The position numbers and the translations under genes are program-made. A stretch of DNA of 64,000 nt from Actinomadura sp. WMMA1423 (GTDB lineage Bacteria; Actinomycetota; Actinomycetes; Streptosporangiales; Streptosporangiaceae): positions 5,952,001 through 6,016,000 of the forward strand of contig NZ_CP041244.1 of assembly GCF_006547145.1 (NCBI RefSeq), in the 5' to 3' direction. The notes under the pieces were generated by a model, which saw nothing but the letters and a program-made list of their open reading frames with translations, did not search any database and was not told the origin of the DNA. Positions 51,483-59,363 of the stretch are shown piece by piece; position 1 is the first letter of the stretch; the number at the start of each line of letters is the position of its first letter.

Positions 51483-51514
51483 CAGTCCCGGCCCACTTCG
51501 CTCGCCTTGGGGCT
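51483..51514 (+). repeat. Structured repeat, truncated copy
   Basis: The first 32 bp of the repeat (CAGTCCCGGCCCACTTCG and following) are present, then the match stops and a full copy starts 10 bp later. It suggests a nested insertion or partial duplication. Confidence 0.85.
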
Positions 51515-51524
51515 GTGTTTTCAA

Positions 51525-51660
51525 CAGTCCCGGCCCACTTCGCTCGCCTTGGGGCTCGCTGCGTGACCGGGCCTGGGCGAACGCGGCATCGCTTCGCGAT
51601 CTGCCCGGTTCCGCTCGCCTCCGGCTTCGCTCCACCGGGCAGGTCACGCGTTCGCGTGCG
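51525..51660 (+). repeat. Structured repeat, full copy 2
   Basis: Outer stem 51577-51585 with 51647-51655, hairpin 51588-51600, inner stem 51601-51609 with 51634-51642. All stems are identical to those of copy 1. It lies between the primase-like gene and the convergent kinase gene. Confidence 0.85.
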
Positions 51661-51724
51661 TGGCCGAGGTCTCTTCGAGGCAGGGACCCCTGGCCGCACC
51701 GCTCGATGCGCCAACGACGGGAGA

Positions 51725-51840
51725 GCGCGAACGCCCCGGGCGCGAACGCCCCGGGCGCGGCCGACCCGGGGCGCGGTCGACTGGGGCGTGGCCGACCGGA
51801 CCACGGCCGACCGGACCACGGCCGACCGGACCACGGCCGA
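51725..51840. repeat. Two short 15-bp tandem repeats
   Basis: GCGCGAACGCCCCGG twice (51725-51754), then GCCGACCGGACCACG three times perfectly (51791-51835) with a partial fourth. Frames through them stay open because 15 is a multiple of three, but no start or domain supports a gene. 51841-51920 is likewise unassigned. Confidence 0.75.
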
Positions 51841-51920
51841 CCGGGCGCGTACGACCCGGGTGCGGTCGGCTGGAGCGGGGTTGACCGGGGGTGCGGCCGA
51901 GTCGAGTGCGGTCGGGTGGG

Positions 51921-53663
51921 TTAGTGGGGGGGCTGGATGGCGGGCTTGCGGGCCCAGGCGCTGTAGGAGCCGCGCTGCATCTGGTTGCGGCCCTTCTCGG
52001 GGCCGGCGCGCACCCAGAACTTCACGGGGCGGAAACCGGCGTCGAGCTTGATGGCGAACGCGATCTGCTGCGCGCCCGTCGCCCGCGACATCTGCGTGTA
52101 CAGGGGGCCGACTCCGGGGTCCTGCGCCAGCTTCGCCGCGGGCGCCTCGCCCTCGTAGATCGCTCCAGACTTGCTGAGCTTGGTCGCCGAGCGCAGCAGC
52201 GCCGTCAGGTTCGCGACCGAGCCGCCCTGGCGGACCTGGTCGGCGACGGCCGGGTAGCCGCGCCCGCCGAGCGCCGACTGCCGCCACTTCTTGCCCGCGC
52301 GGACGTACAGCCGGTCCTGCACGATGACGGCCCGTACGGGCTTGCGGGCCGCGCCGGTCCCCGCCAGCGTGAGCGTGTAGGACGGCGTTCCGCCCTGGAC
52401 CGTCCCGATCGTCCCCTGACCGCTGGCCGGGAAGGCGCAGCAGCCGGTCTGGCGGTAGCTGAACGCGGCGCCGGGGGTCTTGGCGACGGCCTGGTCGATG
52501 CGGGCGACGAGCGGCGCGGGGTCGACGCCGCCGACCGGCAGCGTCGGCTGCGGGCTGCTGCTCTGCGCGGGCGTCGGCTCGGGCGGCTGCTTGTCGCCGC
52601 CCAGCGACGTGCCGCCCTTGAGCATGACCGCCGCGCCGGCCCCGGCGGCGACGACCGCCGCGACGGCGACGGCTGCGACCACCCAGCGCGTCCGGGACTT
52701 TCCGCCGCCCTGCTTTCCGGTGACGACCGGGGTGCGGCCGCTGCTGCGGGACGGCTTCGGCTTCGGCGGTTCGGGCTGCTGGGCCGCCTGCCCGGCGAGC
52801 TCGGTGAGGCGGCCGCGGCCCTGCGCCTCCCAGGACGGCCCGTAGGCGGAGACGGCGGCGTCCTCCAGCGCGCCGAGGAAGTCGGCGGCCGACTTCGGGC
52901 GCTCCTCCGGCTCCTTGGCCAGCCCCTGGTGGATCAGGTCGCGCAGCGGGCCCGGCACCTCGTCGGCGGGGATCGGCGCCTCGCGGTGCTGCCGCGCCAT
53001 GTTGCGGCCCGCGTACGGGGGCCGTCCGGTGAGGCACTCGTAGAAGATCGCGGTGGCGGCGTACAGGTCGGTGGCGACCGTGGCGGGCGCGCCGTCCCAC
53101 AGCTCGGGCGCGGCGTACTGCGGGGCGAGCTGCGCCTCGGTGCCCGCGGCCGCCGTCGCGAAGTCGGTGAGCCGGGCGTTGCCCTCGCCGTCGACCAGGA
53201 TGTTCGCCGGACGCATCGAGCCGTGGACGACGCCCTGCTCGTGCGCGACGGCGAGGCCGAGGAGCGTCCCGCCCAGCATCGACAGCGCCGCGAGGGGGCC
53301 GCTCGGGCCCTGCGCGGCGACCATGCGCCGCAGGCTCACGCCCTCGACGTACTGCGTCACGATGGCGGCGCCGTCGGCGGTCTCCACGAAGTCGTAGAAG
53401 TCGACCACGTTCGGGTCCTCCAGCTGGGACAGGTCCCGTGCCGCCACGCGGAAGCGCGCGAGAAACGCCTCGTCGGCGCCGAGCGCCGGGTCGAGGTATT
53501 TGATCGCGACCCGCGTGCCGGTCATGTCGTCGACCGCCAGCACCACCCGGCCCGAGGCTCCGCCGCCCAGTTCGCGTTCGTGGGTGAAGCCCGGGACCGT
53601 CCAGCCGTTGACCACGGTGAAAGCCATCCCTCCGATGTCGTACTTGGTGGAATATCGGCCCAT
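51921..53663 (-). CDS. Transmembrane Ser/Thr kinase-like protein, probable pseudokinase
   Basis: Protein of 580 residues: kinase-like domain (about 25-275), Pro-rich linker, one membrane helix (about 327-347) and an extracellular domain (about 380-575) resembling LppX/LprG-type lipoprotein folds (FAIKLDAGFRPVKFWVRAG). The Gly-rich loop LGGGASGRV and VAIK Lys55 are present. The catalytic-loop HRD is HGS (147-149), so the catalytic Asp is Ser, and DFG is DFA (167-169). Phosphotransfer is therefore doubtful. ATG 53663 is divergent from hemL across 51 bp; ATG 53627 is an alternative. Confidence 0.85.
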   Translation of the reverse strand: MGRYSTKYDIGGMAFTVVNGWTVPGFTHERELGGGASGRVVLAVDDMTGTRVAIKYLDPALGADEAFLARFRVAARDLSQLEDPNVVDFYDFVETADGAAIVTQYVEGVSLRRMVAAQGPSGPLAALSMLGGTLLGLAVAHEQGVVHGSMRPANILVDGEGNARLTDFATAAAGTEAQLAPQYAAPELWDGAPATVATDLYAATAIFYECLTGRPPYAGRNMARQHREAPIPADEVPGPLRDLIHQGLAKEPEERPKSAADFLGALEDAAVSAYGPSWEAQGRGRLTELAGQAAQQPEPPKPKPSRSSGRTPVVTGKQGGGKSRTRWVVAAVAVAAVVAAGAGAAVMLKGGTSLGGDKQPPEPTPAQSSSPQPTLPVGGVDPAPLVARIDQAVAKTPGAAFSYRQTGCCAFPASGQGTIGTVQGGTPSYTLTLAGTGAARKPVRAVIVQDRLYVRAGKKWRQSALGGRGYPAVADQVRQGGSVANLTALLRSATKLSKSGAIYEGEAPAAKLAQDPGVGPLYTQMSRATGAQQIAFAIKLDAGFRPVKFWVRAGPEKGRNQMQRGSYSAWARKPAIQPPH

Positions 53664-53714
53664 ACGCCGCCGGGTCAAGGCAAGTCGCCGAACTGCAACT
53701 GAGAGACTGCAACC

Positions 53715-55013
53715 GTGACTGACATCGATCGCTCCCGGCAGTTGTTCGACCGTTCCGCCGCCGTTGTCCCCGGCGGCGTCAACTCCCCGGTCCGCGCCTT
53801 CGGCGCCGTTGGCGGAACGCCCCGTTTCATGGCGTCCGGGCGTGGTCCGTACCTTACCGACGCTGACGGCAATACCTATGTCGATCTGGTGTGTTCGTGG
53901 GGTCCGATGATCCTCGGGCACGCGCACCCGGCCGTCGTCGACGCGGTGCGGGACGCCGCCGGGCGCGGCACGTCCTACGGCGCGCCGACCGAGGGCGAGG
54001 TGGAGCTCGCCGAGGAGATCGTGTCCCGCACCCCGGCGGCGAAGGTCCGGCTGGTCAACTCGGGGACCGAGGCGACGATGTCGGCGATCCGGCTGGCCCG
54101 CGGGTTCACCGGGCGCACCAAGATCATGAAGTTCGCGGGCTGCTACCACGGGCACGTGGACTCGCTGCTCGCCGCGGCGGGCTCCGGCGTCGCCACGTTC
54201 GGGCTCCCCGACACGCCGGGCGTGACCGGCGCCACAACGGCCGACACGCTGATCCTCCCCTACAACGACGTCGCGGCCGTGGAGACGGCCTTCCACGACC
54301 ACGGCAACGACCTCGCCTGCGTCATCACCGAGGCCGTGCCGTGCAACATGGGCGTGGTCCCGCCGCTGACCGGGTTCAACGCGCTGCTGAAGCGGCTGTG
54401 CGAGCGGTACGGCGCGCTCCTGGTGATCGACGAGGTCCTCACCGGGTTCCGCGCGTCGCGCTCCGGGTGGTTCGGGATCGAGGGCGTGCCCGGCGACCTG
54501 GTGACGTTCGGCAAGGTGATGGGCGGCGGGCTGCCCGCCGCCGCGTTCGGCGGGCGCGCCGACGTCATGGACCACCTCGCCCCCGCCGGGCCCGTCTACC
54601 AGGCCGGCACCCTGTCGGGGAACCCGCTGGCCACCGCCGCCGGGCTCGCCACCCTCCGGCACGCCACCGACGAGGTCTACGCCGCGATCGACCGCTCGGC
54701 CGAGATCGTGTCCAAGGCCGCGTCCGAGGCGCTGGAGCGCGAGGGCGTCCCGCACACGCTGCAGAACGCGGGCAACCTCTTCTCGATCTTCTTCACCGAC
54801 GGCGCGGTGGGCGACTTCGCCGCCGCCCAGCGGCAGGACCCCAAGCCCTACGCGGCCTTCTTCCACGCCGCGCTGGAGCACGGCGTGTACCTGCCGCCTT
54901 CGGCGTACGAGGTGTGGTTCCTGTCGGCAGCGCACGACGAGGAGGCGCTGGAGCGCGTCCTCGAGGCCCTACCGCACGCCGCCCGCGCCGCCGCCCAGGC
55001 GACGCCGTCCTAG
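53715..55013 (+). CDS. hemL: Glutamate-1-semialdehyde 2,1-aminomutase HemL
   Basis: PLP enzyme making 5-aminolevulinate, the product used by HemB. The 432-residue protein has PGGVNSPVRAF, LVCSWGPMILGHAHP, NSGTEATMSAIRLARG, VIDEVLTGFR and the PLP Lys in TFGKVMGGGLP. The GTG start at 53715 has a weak ribosome-binding site; ACTGCAAC occurs twice just upstream (53692-53699 and 53706-53713) and may be a regulatory direct repeat shared with the divergent kinase promoter. Its stop overlaps that of the convergent dapA-like gene. Confidence 0.96.
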   Translation: MTDIDRSRQLFDRSAAVVPGGVNSPVRAFGAVGGTPRFMASGRGPYLTDADGNTYVDLVCSWGPMILGHAHPAVVDAVRDAAGRGTSYGAPTEGEVELAEEIVSRTPAAKVRLVNSGTEATMSAIRLARGFTGRTKIMKFAGCYHGHVDSLLAAAGSGVATFGLPDTPGVTGATTADTLILPYNDVAAVETAFHDHGNDLACVITEAVPCNMGVVPPLTGFNALLKRLCERYGALLVIDEVLTGFRASRSGWFGIEGVPGDLVTFGKVMGGGLPAAAFGGRADVMDHLAPAGPVYQAGTLSGNPLATAAGLATLRHATDEVYAAIDRSAEIVSKAASEALEREGVPHTLQNAGNLFSIFFTDGAVGDFAAAQRQDPKPYAAFFHAALEHGVYLPPSAYEVWFLSAAHDEEALERVLEALPHAARAAAQATPS

Positions 55014-55882
55014 AACGGCAGGGCGCGGAACGCCCTCAGGGCGGCGACGACCGATTCGGGGCGCGGTGCGTGCAGGGGAGCGCGCACCGCGGGGTCGTCG
55101 ATCACCCCCTCGTCGGCGAGGCACGCCTTGAGGACGGCCGGGGACGGCTCGCAGAACAGCGCCTCCGCCATGGGAAGCAGGGCGTTGTGGAAGGTCAGCG
55201 CCCGCGCGGCGTTCCCCTCCCGCGTGGCCCGCGCCATGGCCGCGTAGGCGGCCGGGGCGAGGCAGGCGCACGCGGCGACGCCGCCCGCCGCACCGAGTTG
55301 GAGCATGGGGTAGATGTAGGCGTCGTCCCCGGAAAGGATCGCCTTGCCGGGGTTGGCGGCCAGCACGGCGAGGGTGTCCTGGTCGATCGCGCCCGCGCAG
55401 TGCTTCATCCCGACGACGCAGTCGAGCGCGAGGATCGCCAGGAGCGCGTCGGCCGACAGCGGCTTGGCCGTCCGGTACGGCACGTTGTAGGGGATCAGCG
55501 GGACGTCCACGGCGGCGCCGACGGCGGCGAAGTGGTCGATGACGCCCTCGTCCGACGGCCGCAGGTAGTACGGGACGACGACGAGCAGCGCGTCGGCCAG
55601 GGGAGCGCGCTCGCGGGCCTGCCGGATCGAGTCCTCGGTGCCGATCGTGCCGGCGCCCACCGTCAGGGGCGTCCCGTGCTCGATCGAGACGGCGCGGCAC
55701 ACCTCCAGCACCGTCCGCTGCTCGGCGGCGCTCAGCAGGGCGGCCTCGCCGGTGGTGCCGAGCGCGACCAGCCCGTCCGCGCCGTTCTCCAGGCAGTGGC
55801 GGGCGAGGCGTTCGAGGGACTTGGCGTCCACCTCGCCGGAGCGGGTGAACGGCGTGACGAGCGACGCGTGGATTCCGTGCAT
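55010..55882 (-). CDS. DapA-like aldolase (dihydrodipicolinate synthase family)
   Basis: Class I aldolase TIM barrel of 290 residues. The loop motif GLVALGTTGEAALLS, the Tyr in VVPYYLRPSDEG, a YNVPYRT segment and the Schiff-base Lys in CVVGMKHC are present. The family includes DHDPS, N-acetylneuraminate lyase and other pyruvate aldolases; GTTGE is DHDPS-like but this may be a paralogue. ATG 55882 follows GAGGTGAG. It is 5 bp downstream of the EamA gene in the same operon, and overlaps the hemL stop by 4 bp. Confidence 0.87.
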   Translation of the reverse strand: MHGIHASLVTPFTRSGEVDAKSLERLARHCLENGADGLVALGTTGEAALLSAAEQRTVLEVCRAVSIEHGTPLTVGAGTIGTEDSIRQARERAPLADALLVVVPYYLRPSDEGVIDHFAAVGAAVDVPLIPYNVPYRTAKPLSADALLAILALDCVVGMKHCAGAIDQDTLAVLAANPGKAILSGDDAYIYPMLQLGAAGGVAACACLAPAAYAAMARATREGNAARALTFHNALLPMAEALFCEPSPAVLKACLADEGVIDDPAVRAPLHAPRPESVVAALRAFRALPF

Positions 55883-55887
55883 GGATC

Positions 55888-56913
55888 TCACCTCGTTCGG
55901 GCCGGCCGGGCGGCCGGAGCGGGGGACGCCGACGGCGCGGCCGGTTCGACCGGCGTGGACTGTTCGATCGGCGCGGCGGGTTCGACCGGTGGGGGCGGTG
56001 CGGCCGCCACGGCCGGCGCGGGCGGGACGGGCACCCCGCGGCCGCGGAACCGGACGCTGCCGACCGCGACCCCCGCGATGATCAGAGCGGCCCCGCCCAG
56101 CCGCGTCGCGTTCACGTGCTCGCCCAGCAGCAGCGCCGCCGAGACGAGCCCGAACGGCGGGACGAGCAGCGAGTACATGGCGACCGTGCCGGCCTCGTAC
56201 CGGCGGATCAGCCACGCCCATCCGCCGAAGCAGAACAGCGTGGCGACGTAGGCGATGAACGCCATCGAGGCGACCCCGGCGAGCGAGAGGTCGCGCGCCG
56301 CCTCCGGCACGGCCCCCGGCCCCTCGAAGATCAGCGAGAGGGCGAGCAGGGGGAGCGGCGGGACGAGCGACATCCACACCATGAACGCGAACGCGTCGAC
56401 CGGCTCCCCGGTGGACTGGTTCATCCCCCGCATCGCGACGTTCGCCAGACCCCAGGCGGCCGCGCCGCCGAGGCAGACCAGGAACGCCCCCACCGGGCTT
56501 CCGCCCTCCCCCTGCGCGAAGCCGAGCAGCGTGACGCCGGCGAACGCGACGACCATCCCGGCGACCTGGCGGCGGCCGACGCGCTCGCCCAGCAGCAGGC
56601 CCGCGAACAGCGCCGTGAAGATCGCCTGCACCTGGAGCACGACCGAGGCCAGACCGGCGGGCATGCCCATGCTCATGCCGAGGAAGAGCAGGCCGAACTG
56701 CCCCACGCCGAGCGGGACGCCGACCAGGACGAACCAGCGGGCGGCGACCGGCGGGCGGCGGACGAGGAAGACCGCGGGCACCGCCGCGGCGGTGAACCGC
56801 AGCGCGGCCATGAGCAGCGGCGGGAGGTCGTCCAGGGCCACCTTGATGGGCACGAAGTTGAAGCCCCAGAGGGCGGCGATCAGGGTGGCCAGCAGGACGT
56901 GGCGCGATTTCAT
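55888..56913 (-). CDS. EamA/DMT-family exporter
   Basis: Drug/metabolite transporter of 341 residues with ten hydrophobic segments in two EamA halves (ALWGFNFVPIKVALDDLPPL in the first; AWGLANVAMRGM opening the second). The C-terminus is a Pro/Ala-rich tail of about 50 residues, unusual for the family. ATG 56913 is divergent from the LysR gene, with the palindromic operator between. Probably exports an amino acid or related metabolite; the substrate is not known. Confidence 0.88.
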   Translation of the reverse strand: MKSRHVLLATLIAALWGFNFVPIKVALDDLPPLLMAALRFTAAAVPAVFLVRRPPVAARWFVLVGVPLGVGQFGLLFLGMSMGMPAGLASVVLQVQAIFTALFAGLLLGERVGRRQVAGMVVAFAGVTLLGFAQGEGGSPVGAFLVCLGGAAAWGLANVAMRGMNQSTGEPVDAFAFMVWMSLVPPLPLLALSLIFEGPGAVPEAARDLSLAGVASMAFIAYVATLFCFGGWAWLIRRYEAGTVAMYSLLVPPFGLVSAALLLGEHVNATRLGGAALIIAGVAVGSVRFRGRGVPVPPAPAVAAAPPPPVEPAAPIEQSTPVEPAAPSASPAPAARPARTR

Positions 56914-56933
56914 GCCTCGATCGTGAGGAAACA

Positions 56934-56953
56934 CTCGCTTTAGGACAAGCGAG
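56934..56953. promoter_or_regulatory. LysR-type operator palindrome
   Basis: CTCGCTT-N6-AAGCGAG, perfect 7-bp arms, in the 72-bp gap between the divergent EamA and LysR genes. The position and dyad fit a LysR regulatory site. TAGTAT (56974-56979), 6 nt before the LysR ATG, is a possible -10. Confidence 0.75.
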
Positions 56954-56985
56954 AACTTCTTGACACCTCGTTTTAGTATTGCTTC

Positions 56986-57978
56986 ATGCTTGATCTGGAA
57001 CGCCTGCGCGCTCTGCACTCGGTGGCGACCTACGGTTCGGTCAGCGCCGCCGCGGACGTCCTGCACGTCACCACGTCGGCGGTGTCCCAGCAGCTCGCCA
57101 AGCTGGAGCGCGAGACGGGGCAGAAGCTCCTCGAACGCAACGGCCGCGGCGTCCGCCTCACCGACGCCGCCGAGCTGCTCGTCGCGCACGCCGAGCGGAT
57201 CCTCTCGCTCGTCGAGCAGGCGCAGGCCGACCTGGAGGCGCACCGAGGCTCGGTCGTCGGTCAGCTCACCGTGGCCGCGTTCCCCACCGCGATCCGCGGG
57301 CTGATGCCCGCCGCGCTGCAGGCCCTACGCGCCGACCACCCCGAGCTGCGCGTCCTGCTCCGCGAGGAGGACCCCATGCGCAGCATGCCGCTCGTCCTGC
57401 GCGGCGACTTCGACATGGCGGTGGTCCAGGACTGGAACAACGAGCCGCTCCCGCTCCCCGAGGGCCTGCACAAGGGCGTCATCTGCGAGGACGTCGCCGA
57501 CGTGGCGATGCCGGAGGACCACGATCTGGCCGGCCGCGACACGGTCGACCTCAAAGAGCTCGCCGGGGACACCTGGATCAGTTCCTCGCCCGACAGCATC
57601 TGCTGCGACTGGCTGCTGCGCACGCTGCGCGCCATCGACAGCGAGCCCAAGATCGACCATATGGCCTACGAGTTCGCCACCCAGCTCTCCCTGGTCGCCG
57701 GGGGGCTCGGCAACGCCATCCTGCCCCGCCTCGGCCGCTGCGACGTCCCGCCCGGCGTCGCGATCGTCCCGCTGTCGGCCCCGATGTCGCGCCGCGTCTA
57801 CGCCGTCTGGCGCGAGGAGGCCGCCCGCCGCCCCGCGATCCGCGCCGCCGTGAACGCCCTGCGCGCCGCCGTGCCCGACGTCCCGTCCGACGTCCTGTCC
57901 GCCGTCCCGTCCGCCGGTCGCGGGGAGGAGGCGGCGACGGCGCGGGCGGGCGGCGCGGGTAATCTGGCGACGCCATGA
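56986..57978 (+). CDS. LysR-family transcriptional regulator
   Basis: Regulator of 330 residues. N-terminal helix-turn-helix (MLDLERLRALHSVATYGSVS, VTTSAVSQQLAKLERETGQ) and a periplasmic-binding-protein-like effector domain. A variable Ala/Val-rich tail of about 35 residues ends the protein. It most likely controls the divergent EamA and dapA-like genes. Its stop overlaps the histidine phosphatase start by 4 bp (ATGA), so it has been joined to the front of the conserved cytochrome c operon genes. Confidence 0.92.
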   Translation: MLDLERLRALHSVATYGSVSAAADVLHVTTSAVSQQLAKLERETGQKLLERNGRGVRLTDAAELLVAHAERILSLVEQAQADLEAHRGSVVGQLTVAAFPTAIRGLMPAALQALRADHPELRVLLREEDPMRSMPLVLRGDFDMAVVQDWNNEPLPLPEGLHKGVICEDVADVAMPEDHDLAGRDTVDLKELAGDTWISSSPDSICCDWLLRTLRAIDSEPKIDHMAYEFATQLSLVAGGLGNAILPRLGRCDVPPGVAIVPLSAPMSRRVYAVWREEAARRPAIRAAVNALRAAVPDVPSDVLSAVPSAGRGEEAATARAGGAGNLATP

Positions 57979-58613
57979 CTGAGACCACGATCGTTCACCT
58001 CCTGCGGCACGGCGAGGTGCACAACCCCGAGGGAATCCTCTACGGGCGGCTGCCCGGCTACCGCCTCAGCGAGGACGGCGTCCTCATGGCGAAGGCCGCC
58101 GCCCGGTGGTTCGGCGACCGGGACGTCACCGCGCTGTTCTCCTCGCCGATGCAGCGGGCGCTGGAGACGGCCGCTCCGCTCGCCGACGCGTTCGGCCTGC
58201 CCGTCACGGTGGACGACCGCCTGATCGAGGCCGGCAACCACTTCGAGGGGCTCACGTTCGGGATCGGCACCGGCTCGCTGCGCCGCCCAGAGCACTGGCG
58301 CCACCTCGTCAACCCGTTCCGGCCGTCCTGGGGCGAGCCGTACAAGATGCTCGCCGCCCGGATGCGCGCCGCCGTCATCAGGGCCCGGGACGCGGCGCGC
58401 GGCCACGAGGCCGTCTGCGTCAGCCACCAGCTGCCGATCTGGATCCTGCGGCTGCACGCCGAGCGCCGCAGGCTGTGGCACCACCCGGCCCGGCGGGAGT
58501 GCTCGCTGGCCAGCCTCACGAGCCTGGTGTTCGAGGGCAGCCGGCTGGTGGAGGTCTCCTACTGCGAGCCCGCGGCCGGGATCGCGAAGGGCCCCAGTGT
58601 CGCGGGTGCCTGA
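57975..58613 (+). CDS. Histidine phosphatase (phosphoglycerate-mutase-like)
   Basis: Protein of 212 residues with the catalytic RHGE (LLRHGEVHNPE), the FSSPMQRALETA motif, a Glu in RLIEAGNHFEG and the second catalytic His in VCVSHQLPIWI. It corresponds to Rv0525 (gpm2) between hemL and the cytochrome c maturation genes in M. tuberculosis. Despite the mutase-like name it is more likely a phosphatase of unknown substrate. Confidence 0.9.
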   Translation: MTETTIVHLLRHGEVHNPEGILYGRLPGYRLSEDGVLMAKAAARWFGDRDVTALFSSPMQRALETAAPLADAFGLPVTVDDRLIEAGNHFEGLTFGIGTGSLRRPEHWRHLVNPFRPSWGEPYKMLAARMRAAVIRARDAARGHEAVCVSHQLPIWILRLHAERRRLWHHPARRECSLASLTSLVFEGSRLVEVSYCEPAAGIAKGPSVAGA

Positions 58614-58630
58614 CCGCACCGCTAAGTTGT

Positions 58631-58649
58631 GTACTACATCTTGTAGTAC
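58631..58649 (+). promoter_or_regulatory. BlaI/MecI-type palindrome
   Basis: GTACTACA-TCT-TGTAGTAC, perfect 8-bp arms, 130 bp before the resA start. The TACTACA...TGTAGTA form is the recognised operator type of BlaI/MecI-family repressors, including mycobacterial BlaI. No blaI gene is in this window. Confidence 0.7.
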
Positions 58650-58727
58650 TCAACACCCTGTGCCGAGCGTTCGCGCCGGACGTCCCGAAGCGGGCGCCTC
58701 GCGCTGAACGCCGGTCGTGAACGCCTT

Positions 58728-58747
58728 GTACTGAAGCCCTGTAGTAC
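58728..58747 (+). promoter_or_regulatory. Second, imperfect BlaI-type site
   Basis: GTACT (58728-58732) and TGTAGTAC (58740-58747): one intact half-site and one degenerate half, overlapping the region just before the resA ribosome-binding site. Two sites 98 bp apart would allow cooperative repression. Confidence 0.5.
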
Positions 58748-58760
58748 CGAGGAGGGGCAC

Positions 58761-59363
58761 GTGAACCCCCGCCGCATCTCGCCTTCCCGCGCCCCCTTCC
58801 GGGCGGGGGCCGCCGCCGCGCTCTGCGCGCTGCTCGCCGGCTGCGCCGGCACCGGCGCGGCCGACGGCGGGCCGGACGGCGGTGACAACCGCTTCATCTC
58901 CGGCAACGGCAACGTGACCGAGTACAAGCCGGCCGACCGCAAGGGCCTGTCGAACGTCGGCGGTGAGCAGCTCGACGGCAAGGCGTTCAAGCTGGCGGAC
59001 CTCAAGGGCAAGGTCGTCGTGGTCAACTTCTGGGCGTCGTGGTGCGCGCCCTGCCGCGGCGAGGCGCCGTCCCTCCAGCAGGTCTACGACGAGAAGAAGG
59101 CGCAGGGCGCGGAGTTCCTCGGCGTCAACTTCAAGGACGCCAAGCCCAACGCGCAGGCGTTCGAGCGCAAGTTCAAGGTCACCTACCCCAGCCTCTTCGA
59201 CGCCGACGGCCGCGTGACGCTGGCGTTCCGGGACGTCCCGCCGAGCGCGATCCCGAGCACGCTCGTCCTGGACCGGCAGGGCCGCGTCGCCGCCCGCATC
59301 ATCGGCGCGACGACCTACACCAAGCTGAATCCCCTGGTCGGCAAGGTCCTCGCGGAGAAGTGA
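58761..59363 (+). CDS. TlpA/ResA-like thioredoxin lipoprotein
   Basis: Extracytoplasmic thiol-disulfide protein of 200 residues. A signal peptide ends in the lipobox LLAGC (Cys28 lipidated), then a thioredoxin domain with active site WCAPC (Cys95, Cys98) and the cis-Pro region in PPSAIPSTLV. It keeps apocytochrome c CxxCH thiols reduced for heme attachment. The GTG start at 58761 has AGGAGGGG. The stop overlaps the ccdA start by 4 bp. Confidence 0.92.
   Translation: MNPRRISPSRAPFRAGAAAALCALLAGCAGTGAADGGPDGGDNRFISGNGNVTEYKPADRKGLSNVGGEQLDGKAFKLADLKGKVVVVNFWASWCAPCRGEAPSLQQVYDEKKAQGAEFLGVNFKDAKPNAQAFERKFKVTYPSLFDADGRVTLAFRDVPPSAIPSTLVLDRQGRVAARIIGATTYTKLNPLVGKVLAEK

Noticed and set aside
51921..54935. 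1004-residue minus-strand protein extending the kinase over hemL
   Set aside because: The N-terminal 420 residues are antisense to hemL and look random; the kinase-like domain starts at MGRYSTKYD.
56960..56979. TTGACA plus TAGTAT as a LysR promoter
   Set aside because: The spacing is only 8 bp, so they cannot be paired as -35 and -10; TAGTAT alone may still be used.
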